Part shown: positions 18,504 through 26,650 of the stretch, piece by piece
Position numbering within the stretch: the first letter of the stretch is position 1
How the letters are laid out: every line of letters starts with the position of its first letter
Assembly: GCF_015097055.1 (NCBI RefSeq)
Contig: NZ_AP023366.1
Span: 2,436,001 to 2,500,000 of the forward strand
Length of the DNA: 64,000 nucleotides
Source of the DNA: Effusibacillus dendaii
Lineage (GTDB): Bacteria > Bacillota > Bacilli > Tumebacillales > Effusibacillaceae
Direction: 5' to 3'
Translations under genes and position numbers: made by a program
Notes under the pieces: generated by a model
What the model was told of the DNA's origin: nothing
Databases searched by the model: none
Seen by the model: the letters and a program-made list of their open reading frames with translations, nothing else

Positions 18504-20705
18504 TTGACTGTCCAATATCCCGCAATCGGAAATTCGGTCAATCCCTATCGTGAGAATGTCCAGGGAAAAGCAAATGAGCCCATCTGTGTGGCGGGTCTGC
18601 TCGACCGTTCCAAACAAATTCTTGGTTCCAGTTACGAAGGTTCAGACCCGGATTGGACGCTTGACCGCATTTATGACCGGCTGGAACAGAACGCTCCGCG
18701 TATTGCGATCATCGGAGGATCTTCCGATCATCCGGCTCATATCATGGATTTTCAGACATCGGCCAGAGCGGCTGTCCGCATCTGGCAAAACGGGGGCGTT
18801 CCTTTTTATTTTTCTACCCCTGTCATGTGTGACGGAACGGCGCAGAGCAATCAGGGGATGAGTTATTCGCTGCAAAGCCGCAATGCGGTTGCGCAAATGG
18901 TGGTCAATCAACTGGAAGCACACAGTTATCATGGGGCGTTTGTGATACAGGGATGTGATAAACAACCGTTGGGAGTGGTCAGTGCGTTGGCGCATCTGGA
19001 TCGCATCCGGCGGAATCGAGGAGAAGCTCCTTTTTTTGCGACGTTTGCGCCTGCCCACGTGTTAAAGGGCGGAGAAATCCCGAAAGATTTGATGGATGAA
19101 TTGGAGGCAACCGCGAAGCGGGCCGAACAGGCAGGCGCACCGGATATTGCCTACGATCTTCGTGATGCGATGGCCTATATATTGCAGTGTTCTTCCAATA
19201 CGGCGTTTCAAGGTGTATTCGAGCGTGCCGTGGAACGAGGCATTCTGACAAAAGCGGCTCATAAAGAGTTTGAGAAACAATTGGCTGTTGCGACATGTGA
19301 CGGAAAAGGCGGCGTTTGCGCGTTTAACGGAACGGGAAACAGTTCCCGGCATCTGGTAGCCGGCCTGGGTCTTGTTCATCCGGTCCTGGAACTTTTGACA
19401 GATCCGCCAAGTCAGGCGGCCATCAACACCGCGCTGGACAGTCTGGCAGCGATGATTAACGACCCGGTGTTTGGGGTTTCCAATATTATGGCCACCAATA
19501 TCCGAAATGCCATCCGAATTCACAGTGCGTCGGGCGGTTCGACCAACCTGATGATGCATATGGTGGCAGCCATGTTGTATGGCGGGTATCGGTTCAGCCT
19601 GCATGATGTGGATCAAATCCACCATGAATTCCCTGTGCCGGATCTTTTCGATTACAGCCTGACGCAGGGGCGCGACATATTTGTTCTTGCGTCACAGTGC
19701 TGCAGTGGCGACAGCCGTGGTATGGAGACGCTCTTTTATGAATTGCTTGAAAATGGGGTGCAGATGGATGTCGACGCGCCTACAGTAACAGGCACTACCT
19801 GGCGGCAACGGCTGCAGAACACGGATCGATTGGCAGCCACTCATGTGACCGACAATCCGATCATCTTGGCGACGCCGCGTCGGCCGTTCAGCGGTGTGGA
19901 TGTGCTAACAGGAAACTTCTTCGAAACGGCAGTTGTCAAAATCAGCGGCATGTCGACCTCACAACTTGACGAATTCGATAGAAAAGCAGCGTTTGTTCTT
20001 TACTATGAGAATGAGGACGATGCGAACCGCAGTCTGCTGGATTCCAACCTGATGGAGCGGCTGAAGCAGGAACGTTGTTTCAGCCATGAGAATCTGCTGG
20101 CTGTTCTCAAACATAACGGTCCTGATCAGTTTGAGGAGTGGAGAGACGAGGACTATCATTCGTTGTTTGACCATTTGGTTGAAAAGGGCATTCTCAAAAT
20201 TGCGGTGGTCATTTCCGGGCAGGGACCGGTGGCGTTCGGCATGCCGGAAATGTTTACCCCGATGCAGCATATCAACGCGAACCGGTTTCTCAAACGGCTG
20301 GCAACGATCATTAGCGATGGCAGATATTCCGGAGTAACGTACGGTGCGGCAATTGGGCATATGACGCCGGAGGCGTTTTGCGGTGGCGGCATTCTCTATC
20401 TGAAGACCGGTGATCTGTTAGTTCTGAATCTGCGGGAATCGCAGATCCAATTTTTAAATGAAGCGGAGTTTCAAAACGGCTCCTTGCAATACGAATTTGA
20501 TTCGGTTCGGGAAAAGCGGTTTGATCTGGCGGCCGAAAGAATGGCACGCATGCGGCACCGGCAGCGGTTGGTGGCAGCCAGCAATCGCATGATTGGACAT
20601 ACGGATGCCGCACAGGGAGTCGTGCCGGTGGCGGTGGCAGAAGAAGCGGAACTCGATTACAGGACAGATATTCTGCTGCCCGCCAACCAAGCGCCGATCA
20701 ACTGA
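18504..20705 (+). CDS. YjhG/YagF-type sugar-acid dehydratase (IlvD/Edd superfamily)
   Basis: This is an iron-sulfur dehydratase that turns an aldonic acid such as D-xylonate into its 2-keto-3-deoxy form. The 733-residue protein has cluster and metal motifs of the family: IQGCDKQPLGVVSALAH, VATCDGKGGVCAFNGTGNSS, HSASGGSTNLMMHMVAA and near the end IISDGRYSGVTYGAAIGHMT. The length fits the YjhG/YagF branch rather than the shorter IlvD enzymes. The TTG at 18504 is chosen because AAAGGGGG lies 8 bases upstream; an in-frame ATG at 18486 would place the ribosome site inside the gene. The kinase gene follows closely. Confidence 0.9.
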   Translation: MTVQYPAIGNSVNPYRENVQGKANEPICVAGLLDRSKQILGSSYEGSDPDWTLDRIYDRLEQNAPRIAIIGGSSDHPAHIMDFQTSARAAVRIWQNGGVPFYFSTPVMCDGTAQSNQGMSYSLQSRNAVAQMVVNQLEAHSYHGAFVIQGCDKQPLGVVSALAHLDRIRRNRGEAPFFATFAPAHVLKGGEIPKDLMDELEATAKRAEQAGAPDIAYDLRDAMAYILQCSSNTAFQGVFERAVERGILTKAAHKEFEKQLAVATCDGKGGVCAFNGTGNSSRHLVAGLGLVHPVLELLTDPPSQAAINTALDSLAAMINDPVFGVSNIMATNIRNAIRIHSASGGSTNLMMHMVAAMLYGGYRFSLHDVDQIHHEFPVPDLFDYSLTQGRDIFVLASQCCSGDSRGMETLFYELLENGVQMDVDAPTVTGTTWRQRLQNTDRLAATHVTDNPIILATPRRPFSGVDVLTGNFFETAVVKISGMSTSQLDEFDRKAAFVLYYENEDDANRSLLDSNLMERLKQERCFSHENLLAVLKHNGPDQFEEWRDEDYHSLFDHLVEKGILKIAVVISGQGPVAFGMPEMFTPMQHINANRFLKRLATIISDGRYSGVTYGAAIGHMTPEAFCGGGILYLKTGDLLVLNLRESQIQFLNEAEFQNGSLQYEFDSVREKRFDLAAERMARMRHRQRLVAASNRMIGHTDAAQGVVPVAVAEEAELDYRTDILLPANQAPIN

Positions 20706-20742
20706 TTCCGATTTTGAATGGCAGATAGAGGGGAGGATGCAA

Positions 20743-21771
20743 ATGCCGTCGGGAACTCATTTGGAATCCACATCCGCAGTGTTAAGTGGGGAGCCGGTTT
20801 GCCAGGCGAAACGCGGTTTGGATGTCGTAACATTCGGGGAAACAATGGTGCTTTTTAATCCGGTATCGGTCGGACCGCTGCGATATGCCAACCAATTTGA
20901 AAAAACGATTGGCGGCGCTGAATCGAATCTGGCCATCGGTTTGACCCGCCTGGGGCATCAGGTGGGGTGGATCAGCCGTTTGGGAAATGATGAGTTCGGT
21001 CTTTTCGTCCACAATTTCATTCGCGGCGAAGGAGTCGATACATCGCAGGTGGTGTTTGACGATCAGCATCCGACGGCGGTCTTTTTTAAAGAACGGCAGA
21101 TCGGAAGAGAACCGAATGTGTACTATTACCGCAAAGGCTCGGCGGCGAGTCAGATGACCCCGGCCGATATTGACCCTTCCTATCTCAAGCGCGCAAAGTA
21201 TTTGCACATCACCGGGATCACACCGGCACTCAGCGATTCATGCGCCAAAACTGTCGAGTACGCATTGCAACTGGCTGCAGAGAATGGGGTGACGGTGGTG
21301 TTTGACCCAAACATACGATTAAAACTTTGGACGAAGGAAAAAGCGCGGGAAGTGCTGATGAAGATTGCAAGACAGAGCGATATTGTGATGCCCGGGTTGG
21401 AAGAAGGCGAGATTTTGACAGGGGAAACGTCACCGGAAAGGATCGCCGCCTGTTTGCTGGAAAACGGTTCCAAGCTGGCCGTTATTAAAACAGGTGAGCG
21501 GGGCGCCTACTACGCAACGAAACAAGATGCCGACTATGTGGCGGGCTACCCTGTTCAACAGATTATCGACCCGATTGGTGCGGGCGACGCTTTTGCGGCC
21601 GGAGTCATTTCCGGGCTGCTAAGAGGCTGGACCTATCGGGAAGCGGTCCAACTGGGGAACCGCGTCGGTGCTTACGCCCTGACTGTTGTGGGAGATATCG
21701 AGGGGTTGCCGTTTTGGTCACAAATCAGTTTGGACATGGATCGACCCAACAAACCGGACGTGTGCCGATAA
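20743..21771 (+). CDS. kdgK: 2-dehydro-3-deoxygluconate (KDG) kinase, PfkB family
   Basis: This kinase phosphorylates 2-keto-3-deoxygluconate to KDPG with ATP. The 342-residue protein shows the PfkB signatures: VTFGETMVLFNPVSVGPLRY at the start of the fold, the glycine-rich GGAESNLAIGLTRLGHQVGW, the substrate-side NVYYYRKGSAASQMTP and the catalytic DPIGAGDAFAAGVISGLLRG. Of two close starts, ATG 20743 is chosen with GGGGAGG 6 bases upstream; ATG 20737 lies too near the ribosome site. An unusual tail of about 25 residues precedes the kinase fold. The KDPG aldolase gene follows, completing the Entner-Doudoroff lower step. Confidence 0.92.
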   Translation: MPSGTHLESTSAVLSGEPVCQAKRGLDVVTFGETMVLFNPVSVGPLRYANQFEKTIGGAESNLAIGLTRLGHQVGWISRLGNDEFGLFVHNFIRGEGVDTSQVVFDDQHPTAVFFKERQIGREPNVYYYRKGSAASQMTPADIDPSYLKRAKYLHITGITPALSDSCAKTVEYALQLAAENGVTVVFDPNIRLKLWTKEKAREVLMKIARQSDIVMPGLEEGEILTGETSPERIAACLLENGSKLAVIKTGERGAYYATKQDADYVAGYPVQQIIDPIGAGDAFAAGVISGLLRGWTYREAVQLGNRVGAYALTVVGDIEGLPFWSQISLDMDRPNKPDVCR

Positions 21772-21788
21772 TCAGGGAGGTTACGGTA

Positions 21789-22436
21789 TTGCTGCCTAAA
21801 GTGGAATTGCTGCAAAAATTGGTCGGGAGCGGTGTGATTGCGGTGATGCGCCGCATACCGGAAGAATCGGCCGAGCAGGTCGCTGAAAGCCTTGTTGCGG
21901 GAGGCATCACGGCGTTGGAAGTGACACTTGACAGTTCAAATGCGTTGTCGACGATTCGCAGGCTGTCTGCAAAGTTGAAAGAGAGAGCGGTTGTTGGCGC
22001 CGGAACCGTATTGGATGGCGTATCGGCGCGTTTGGCGATTGACAGTGGAGCGGATTTTTTACTCTCGCCCAGTTTGCATCAGGATGTGATTCGAACCGCC
22101 CTGCGCTATGGCAAGATTGCGGTGCCTGGTGTAATGACGCCGACCGAAATGATTACGGCGGTGGAATGGGGCGCCGATTTTGTCAAAATGTTTCCGGCGG
22201 CCGGATTGGGCGCTTCCTATATAAAAGACGTAAAAGCGCCGTTCCCTCATATTCAGGTAATCCCGACAGGCGGAATTGATTTGCGAAACATCGCTTCCTT
22301 TATCGAGGCAGGAGCGGCCGCCGTTGGGATTGGCGGAAATCTGCTGGATCGGCAGGCGATTGCACAGTCCGATTTTGAAAAATTGACAGAAACGGCGAAA
22401 CAATATGTGGCGGCTGTTCGCAACGCGAGGAGGTGA
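21789..22436 (+). CDS. eda: KDPG/KHG aldolase
   Basis: This class I aldolase splits 2-keto-3-deoxy-6-phosphogluconate into pyruvate and glyceraldehyde-3-phosphate. The 215-residue length is normal. Family signatures are GVIAVMRRIPEESAEQVAES, the catalytic glutamate in GGITALEVTLDSSNA, VVGAGTVLDGVSARLAIDSG, the Schiff-base lysine in ADFVKMFPAAGLGASYIK and the phosphate loop IQVIPTGGIDLRNIASFIEA. The TTG start at 21789 has AGGGAGG 8 bases upstream. Together with the kinase in front it channels 2-keto-3-deoxy acids into glycolysis. Confidence 0.93.
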   Translation: MLPKVELLQKLVGSGVIAVMRRIPEESAEQVAESLVAGGITALEVTLDSSNALSTIRRLSAKLKERAVVGAGTVLDGVSARLAIDSGADFLLSPSLHQDVIRTALRYGKIAVPGVMTPTEMITAVEWGADFVKMFPAAGLGASYIKDVKAPFPHIQVIPTGGIDLRNIASFIEAGAAAVGIGGNLLDRQAIAQSDFEKLTETAKQYVAAVRNARR

Positions 22437-22442
22437 TCCGGA

Positions 22443-23219
22443 TTGCCAATCATTCAAGCGGTGGAGCGTGCGTTGCGAATTCTCGATCTGTTCGATCAAC
22501 GCGATACCGAATTGAAAATAACCGAAATCAGCGACCGAATGGGGCTGCACAAAAGTACGGTGCATTCGCTGCTAAAAACACTTCAGGCGCATGGATACAT
22601 CGATCAGAACCAAGAAAACGGAAAATACCGATTGGGTCTGAAACTGATCGAACGCGGCAATTTTGTCATCCACTCACTGGATATCCGCACGGTTACAAAA
22701 AAATATCTGTTGGATCTCTCGGAAAAAACGGGGCTCACCGTCCATCTGGTTATTTTGGACGGGAAAGAAGGCGTATATATTGACAAAGTGGAAGGAATAT
22801 CCGGTATTGTCATGTATTCCAGAATTGGCCGGAGGGTGCCGGTGCACTCCAGCGCTGTCGGAAAAGTGCTGGTTGCGTTCAAGGAAGCGGAAGAATTGGA
22901 AAAATTCCTCGACGGATATGTTTACTTCTCGCAGACGGAAAATACGATCACGAACCGGTCGGATTTTTTGAAAGAGCTGCAGAAAGTGCGCGAGCTCGGT
23001 TACGCGATTGATAACCAGGAAAATGAGTTGGGTGTGTACTGTATGGCGGTGCCGATCCGGGATCATACCGGGCAAGTGGCGGCAGCCGTCAGCATGTCCA
23101 CTCCGGTCACCGGTATCGCAAATGAAAAAACGGACCATTTGTTGTCGTTATTAAAGCAAATGGCAGATAAAGTATCACAGCAGCTGGGATATGGAATTCA
23201 GCAACCTGTACTTAAGTGA
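22443..23219 (+). CDS. IclR-family regulator of the sugar-acid operon (KdgR-like)
   Basis: The 258-residue protein has an N-terminal winged helix (ISDRMGLHKSTVHSLLKTLQ) and a C-terminal effector domain (GRRVPVHSSAVGKVLVAFKE, then GYAIDNQENELGVYCMAVPI). IclR proteins of this kind act as dimers or tetramers that sense a small acid such as KDG. The TTG start at 22443 follows eda by 6 bases behind GAGGAGGTGATCC, so it is made with the enzymes it presumably controls. The repeated palindromes at 13554 and 13642 are the likely operators. A second IclR protein lies at 31722, so the two could be confused in binding assays. Confidence 0.9.
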   Translation: MPIIQAVERALRILDLFDQRDTELKITEISDRMGLHKSTVHSLLKTLQAHGYIDQNQENGKYRLGLKLIERGNFVIHSLDIRTVTKKYLLDLSEKTGLTVHLVILDGKEGVYIDKVEGISGIVMYSRIGRRVPVHSSAVGKVLVAFKEAEELEKFLDGYVYFSQTENTITNRSDFLKELQKVRELGYAIDNQENELGVYCMAVPIRDHTGQVAAAVSMSTPVTGIANEKTDHLLSLLKQMADKVSQQLGYGIQQPVLK

Positions 23220-23246
23220 TGGGTTGTAACAGAGGGGGAGTATCAG

Positions 23247-24149
23247 GTGCGCATCATTCGTTTTCGGAAACATGAAAAAAAGGCTGTGCTTGCGGCGGTT
23301 ACTGACGAGGATCATATATATTCGCTGCCTTACAAAGACTTTCTGGAAATGGTCAAGGATGCGGACAGGGAGCAGGTTCGGCCGATCGAACGGGTTTGGC
23401 AGATTTTGCGAGAGACAGAACCGCTTGCTGTTACGTTGGAACAGCTGGATCTGTTGGTGCCGATAGAAGCGCCGGAAGTATGGGCGGCCGGTGTGACTTA
23501 CGAAAGAAGCAAGGAAGCAAGAAACTATGAATCTACGGGCGGGAAATTAGATACCACCACTTTTTATGACAAAGTGTATGAAGCGGAGCGCCCGGAGCTG
23601 TTTTTAAAATCGACAGCGGCCCGGACGATTGGACCCAACCAGCCGGTATGTTTGCGAAGTGATTCAAATTGGCAAATTCCGGAGCCCGAATTAGGTATGG
23701 TGATTGATCAAAATGGACGTATTCTTGGTTACACGATCGGTAATGACATGAGTTCGCGCGATATTGAAGGAGAAAACCCGCTTTATCTGCCGCAGGCTAA
23801 AGTGTGGCGAAACTCCTGTGCGATCGGACCTGCGATCCGGCTGGCGGAATCCGTTCAGGATCCATACGATTTTGAAATTGTCTGCCGCATTTTCCGAAAC
23901 GGTCAGCTGGCGATTGAGGGTGCCGCAAATACCCGGCAATTAAAAAGAAAGTTGCCGGAACTGGTATCTTATCTGACACGTGACAATGTGGTGTTTGACG
24001 GGACTGTTTTGTTGACGGGAACCTGTATTGTACCGCCGAACGAATTTACGCTGCAGGACGGGGACCGAATTGAAATCGAAATTTCCGGCATCGGCATGTT
24101 GCATAATCCTGTCCAGGCGCAAGCACCTGTAGAGCAGCAGGCGGGGTAA
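23247..24149 (+). CDS. Fumarylacetoacetate hydrolase-family protein, probable 2-keto-3-deoxy-pentonate dehydratase
   Basis: The 300-residue protein belongs to the FAH superfamily, metal-dependent enzymes acting on 2-keto acids. Visible motifs are VWAAGVTYERSKEARNYEST, LFLKSTAARTIGPNQPVCLR, the metal ligands in WQIPEPELGMVIDQNGRILG and GYTIGNDMSSRDIEGENPLY followed by LPQAKVW. The YLPQAKVW form is typical of the branch that includes 2-keto-3-deoxy-D-arabinonate/xylonate dehydratase, which makes 2-oxoglutarate semialdehyde. That reaction would follow a YjhG-type dehydratase on a pentonate. The GTG start at 23247 follows AGAGGGGGAG. No semialdehyde dehydrogenase is in the window. Confidence 0.85.
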   Translation: MRIIRFRKHEKKAVLAAVTDEDHIYSLPYKDFLEMVKDADREQVRPIERVWQILRETEPLAVTLEQLDLLVPIEAPEVWAAGVTYERSKEARNYESTGGKLDTTTFYDKVYEAERPELFLKSTAARTIGPNQPVCLRSDSNWQIPEPELGMVIDQNGRILGYTIGNDMSSRDIEGENPLYLPQAKVWRNSCAIGPAIRLAESVQDPYDFEIVCRIFRNGQLAIEGAANTRQLKRKLPELVSYLTRDNVVFDGTVLLTGTCIVPPNEFTLQDGDRIEIEISGIGMLHNPVQAQAPVEQQAG

Positions 24150-24160
24150 GGGAGGCCAAG

Positions 24161-24466
24161 ATGGAAAACAATTGGAAAGTGGTCATGATGAAGCCGGATG
24201 ACAATGTGGCTGTTGCGCTCGGTGAAATTCCCTCGGGAACAACTGTCCGGGTTACCTGTCAGGATCGCGTGTTTGATCTCGAACTGATCGATCCGATTGA
24301 ATTTGGTCATAAGTTTGCGGTCGCACCGATACGCAAAGGGGAAGATGTAATCAAATACGGTGAGGTAATCGGGGTTGCTTCACAGGATATCGCCACCGGT
24401 CAGCATGTCCATGTGCACAATGTAGAGGGGAAGCGGGGAAGGGGAGATAAAGCGAATGCCAAATGA
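24161..24466 (+). CDS. UxaA-type sugar-acid dehydratase, small (SAF-domain) part
   Basis: The 101-residue protein matches the N-terminal SAF domain of altronate and galactarate dehydratases: DNVAVALGEIPSGTTVRV, then FGHKFAVAPIRKGEDVIKYG and VIGVASQDIATGQHVHVHNV. In many enterobacteria this is fused to the catalytic part; here the two are separate genes whose ends overlap by 11 bases, so they are probably made together. The function is to dehydrate a hexonate such as altronate to 2-keto-3-deoxygluconate, the substrate of the KdgK enzyme upstream. The substrate assignment is inference. Confidence 0.88.
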   Translation: MENNWKVVMMKPDDNVAVALGEIPSGTTVRVTCQDRVFDLELIDPIEFGHKFAVAPIRKGEDVIKYGEVIGVASQDIATGQHVHVHNVEGKRGRGDKANAK

Positions 24467-25625
24467 AGCCGGTTTTTGGGGATACAGGCGTCCTGACGGT
24501 AAAGTGGGGGTGCGCAATCACGTCCTGATTTTGCCGACCATTACTTGCGCCACGCAGGCGGCCAAGCAGATCACAGAACTTGTACAGGGGGCCGTCTCGT
24601 TTATTCATCAGCATGGCTGCGCGCAGGTAGGTGTGGATTACGAGCAGACATTTCGCACCTATGCCGGCATGGGCATGAATCCGAACGTTTACGGTGTTGT
24701 GGTGTTAGGTTTGGGCTGTGAAACGCATCAGGCCCGCAATGTGGCGGATCATATTGCCCAAACGGGAAAACCTGTTGAGGTTGTCTCCATCCAAGACCAT
24801 GGCGGTACGTTGGGGGCGATTGCACAGGGTGCCCGGATTGCCGCTAAGATGGTGCAGGACGCTTCCGCATTGATGCGGGAACCTTTTGATTTCAGCGAGT
24901 TGATCGTCGGAACGGAATGCGGCGGTTCGGACGCCTGTTCCGGCTTGTCGGCCAACCCGGCGGTTGGCGTGGTAAGCGATATGATCGTGGATCGCGGGGG
25001 AACCGCTATTTTGGCTGAAACGACAGAACTGATCGGGGCGGAGCATCTGTTGGCTAACCGGGCTGTCGATGAGACGGTTGCGAAACGGGTGTATGAAGTG
25101 ATTCAAGCGATGGAAAATCGGGCGATCGCAATGGGCGTGGATATCCGGACCGGCAATCCGAGTCCCGGCAACGTCAAAGGCGGTCTTACCACATTGGAAG
25201 AAAAATCGCTGGGAGCGGCTGCAAAAGCGGGCAGCCGACCGCTGCAGGAATTGATTGAATATGCGCAGACTCCCAATAAAAAAGGGCTGGTCTGGATGGA
25301 TACACCCGGCCATGATATAGAGCAATTGACCGGTATGGCGGCAGGCGGAGCACAGGTGGTGTTATTCACCAGCGGCCGCGGCACACCGACAGGTTCTCCG
25401 ATTGTACCAGTAATCAAAATTGCCACGAATACGGCCATGTTCGAAAAAATGAACGAAAATATGGATCTGAACGCCGGTACGATCATAGACGGGTCCGAAT
25501 CGATCGAATCGGTCGGGCAGCGGATTTTTGCCGAGATTGCGGCAGTCAGTTCCGGCAAGCTGACCAAATCGGAAATTCTCAAACAGCATGATTTTGGAAT
25601 CTGGCGGATCGGTCCTACGTTCTAA
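24456..25625 (+). CDS. UxaA-type sugar-acid dehydratase, large catalytic part
   Basis: The 389-residue protein is the catalytic domain of the altronate/galactarate dehydratase family (iron-dependent). Typical text includes GYRRPDGKVGVRNHVLILPT at the start, HQHGCAQVGVDYEQTFRTYA with a conserved cysteine, VVLGLGCETHQA, LIVGTECGGSDACSGLSANP and VWMDTPGHDIEQLTGMAAGG. It overlaps the small part by 11 bases and is the last intact gene of the operon. Altronate, galactarate and glucarate enzymes share this fold, so the exact acid is open. With KdgK and Eda it would complete a hexonate route. Confidence 0.9.
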   Translation: MPNEAGFWGYRRPDGKVGVRNHVLILPTITCATQAAKQITELVQGAVSFIHQHGCAQVGVDYEQTFRTYAGMGMNPNVYGVVVLGLGCETHQARNVADHIAQTGKPVEVVSIQDHGGTLGAIAQGARIAAKMVQDASALMREPFDFSELIVGTECGGSDACSGLSANPAVGVVSDMIVDRGGTAILAETTELIGAEHLLANRAVDETVAKRVYEVIQAMENRAIAMGVDIRTGNPSPGNVKGGLTTLEEKSLGAAAKAGSRPLQELIEYAQTPNKKGLVWMDTPGHDIEQLTGMAAGGAQVVLFTSGRGTPTGSPIVPVIKIATNTAMFEKMNENMDLNAGTIIDGSESIESVGQRIFAEIAAVSSGKLTKSEILKQHDFGIWRIGPTF

Positions 25626-25701
25626 AGAAGCGGCGGAATGCTTGGGAACAGGGGCGTTGCTTTATTTTCCTTCCCTTCGAACCGGCGTTATCGAATACCA
25701 T

Positions 25702-26538
25702 ATGCTCATTCGAAACGGGCATTTATTGGCGGGGTTCTTATATATCCTGTTGTTCATCACTTCCATCCGAAGAATTGTGGCTTATGGCAGGCGACTTCAT
25801 AAATTAGCCTTCAAGCGGGTTCATATCGCCGCTGTATGTATGGCGTTCCTGGCATGGGCGCTGTCAGGGACCGTAATGTGGCGAATTCACCAGTCGCGGC
25901 GGCAGTTTCTTTTGGCTGCGGGCGGTGCGGCTGTTTCGCTGGTTGCAGGCATGCTGGTAAAGTAGTATTGGCCGATTTTAAATCCGATACAGTTGACCGA
26001 ACCAAAAAGAAAAGGGGTATTTCGGCTCTATAATGTAGCCGATCAGGCATCCCGGATGAATCCGGAAGAGTACCGGCTTGTGGTTGATGGATTGGTAAGC
26101 AGGCCGTTGCAGTACAGTCTTTCGGAACTGCAGTCACTGCCGCAGAGTTCGATTGTGCGGGATTTTCACTGTATTACGGGCTGGAGCGTCACGAATGTAG
26201 AGTGGATTGGTGTACCGTTGTCTTTTATTTTGCAGCAAGCCAAACCGCTGCCAACAGCCCGGTATATGACCGTCTATTCGTTTGACGGACTCTATACGGA
26301 CAGCTATACACTTCAACAGTTTCAAGCGGCCGATGTTTTGTTGGCGCTGCGCATGGATGGGGTGGATTTGCCGTCGGCGCATGGAGCGCCCTGCCGCATC
26401 CTATTCCCGGCTCTCTATGGGGTCGCGCGTTCCGGACATCTCCACTTGAAATGTAACACCTTGACTGCCGAAATTAGGGCAGTTTTTTTATTAAAAAAAT
26501 TAAAGAAATACTCCTTTTATTTGATAAATTGGATATAA
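25702..26538 (+). pseudogene. Membrane-anchored molybdopterin (sulfite oxidase-type) oxidoreductase with an amber stop and a lost 3' end
   Basis: Two open frames in the same reading frame are separated by one TAG (25963-25965). The first has membrane helices (GHLLAGFLYILLFITS, IAAVCMAFLAWALSGTVMWR) and a basic turn (SRRQFLLAAGGAAVSLVAG). The second is the molybdopterin domain of sulfite oxidase relatives, with the cofactor-binding cysteine in DFHCITGWSV, then WIGVPLSFILQQ and HGAPCRILFPALYG. Related Bacillales proteins carry both parts in one chain, so the TAG is probably a nonsense mutation. After PALYG the homology ends and the frame runs through a terminator hairpin before stopping at 26538, so the true C-terminus is deleted. 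The helical part is also shorter than in relatives. Confidence 0.7.
26463..26492 (+). terminator. Rho-independent terminator inside the tail of the broken oxidoreductase frame
   Basis: ACTGCC (26464-26469) pairs with GGCAGT (26478-26483), followed by a run of T. It lies before the stop codon of the truncated frame, which supports a deletion that joined the coding part to a downstream terminator. Confidence 0.75.
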
Positions 26539-26539
26539 T
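26534..26539 (+). promoter_or_regulatory. Probable -10 box of the GGDEF-EAL gene
   Basis: TATAAT at 26534-26539 lies about 110 bases before the start, after the terminator at 26463. No good -35 is seen at the right distance, so an activator or another sigma factor may be needed. Confidence 0.35.
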
Positions 26540-26650
26540 GGTGTTAAATTTTGTATAAATATGTCGAAAAAGATCGAAAAGTGTATTTTTGATGAATGCC
26601 TTATTTGGGAGACCGTTCGTCATGCAATGGGACGTTTGGAGTGATCGTTA

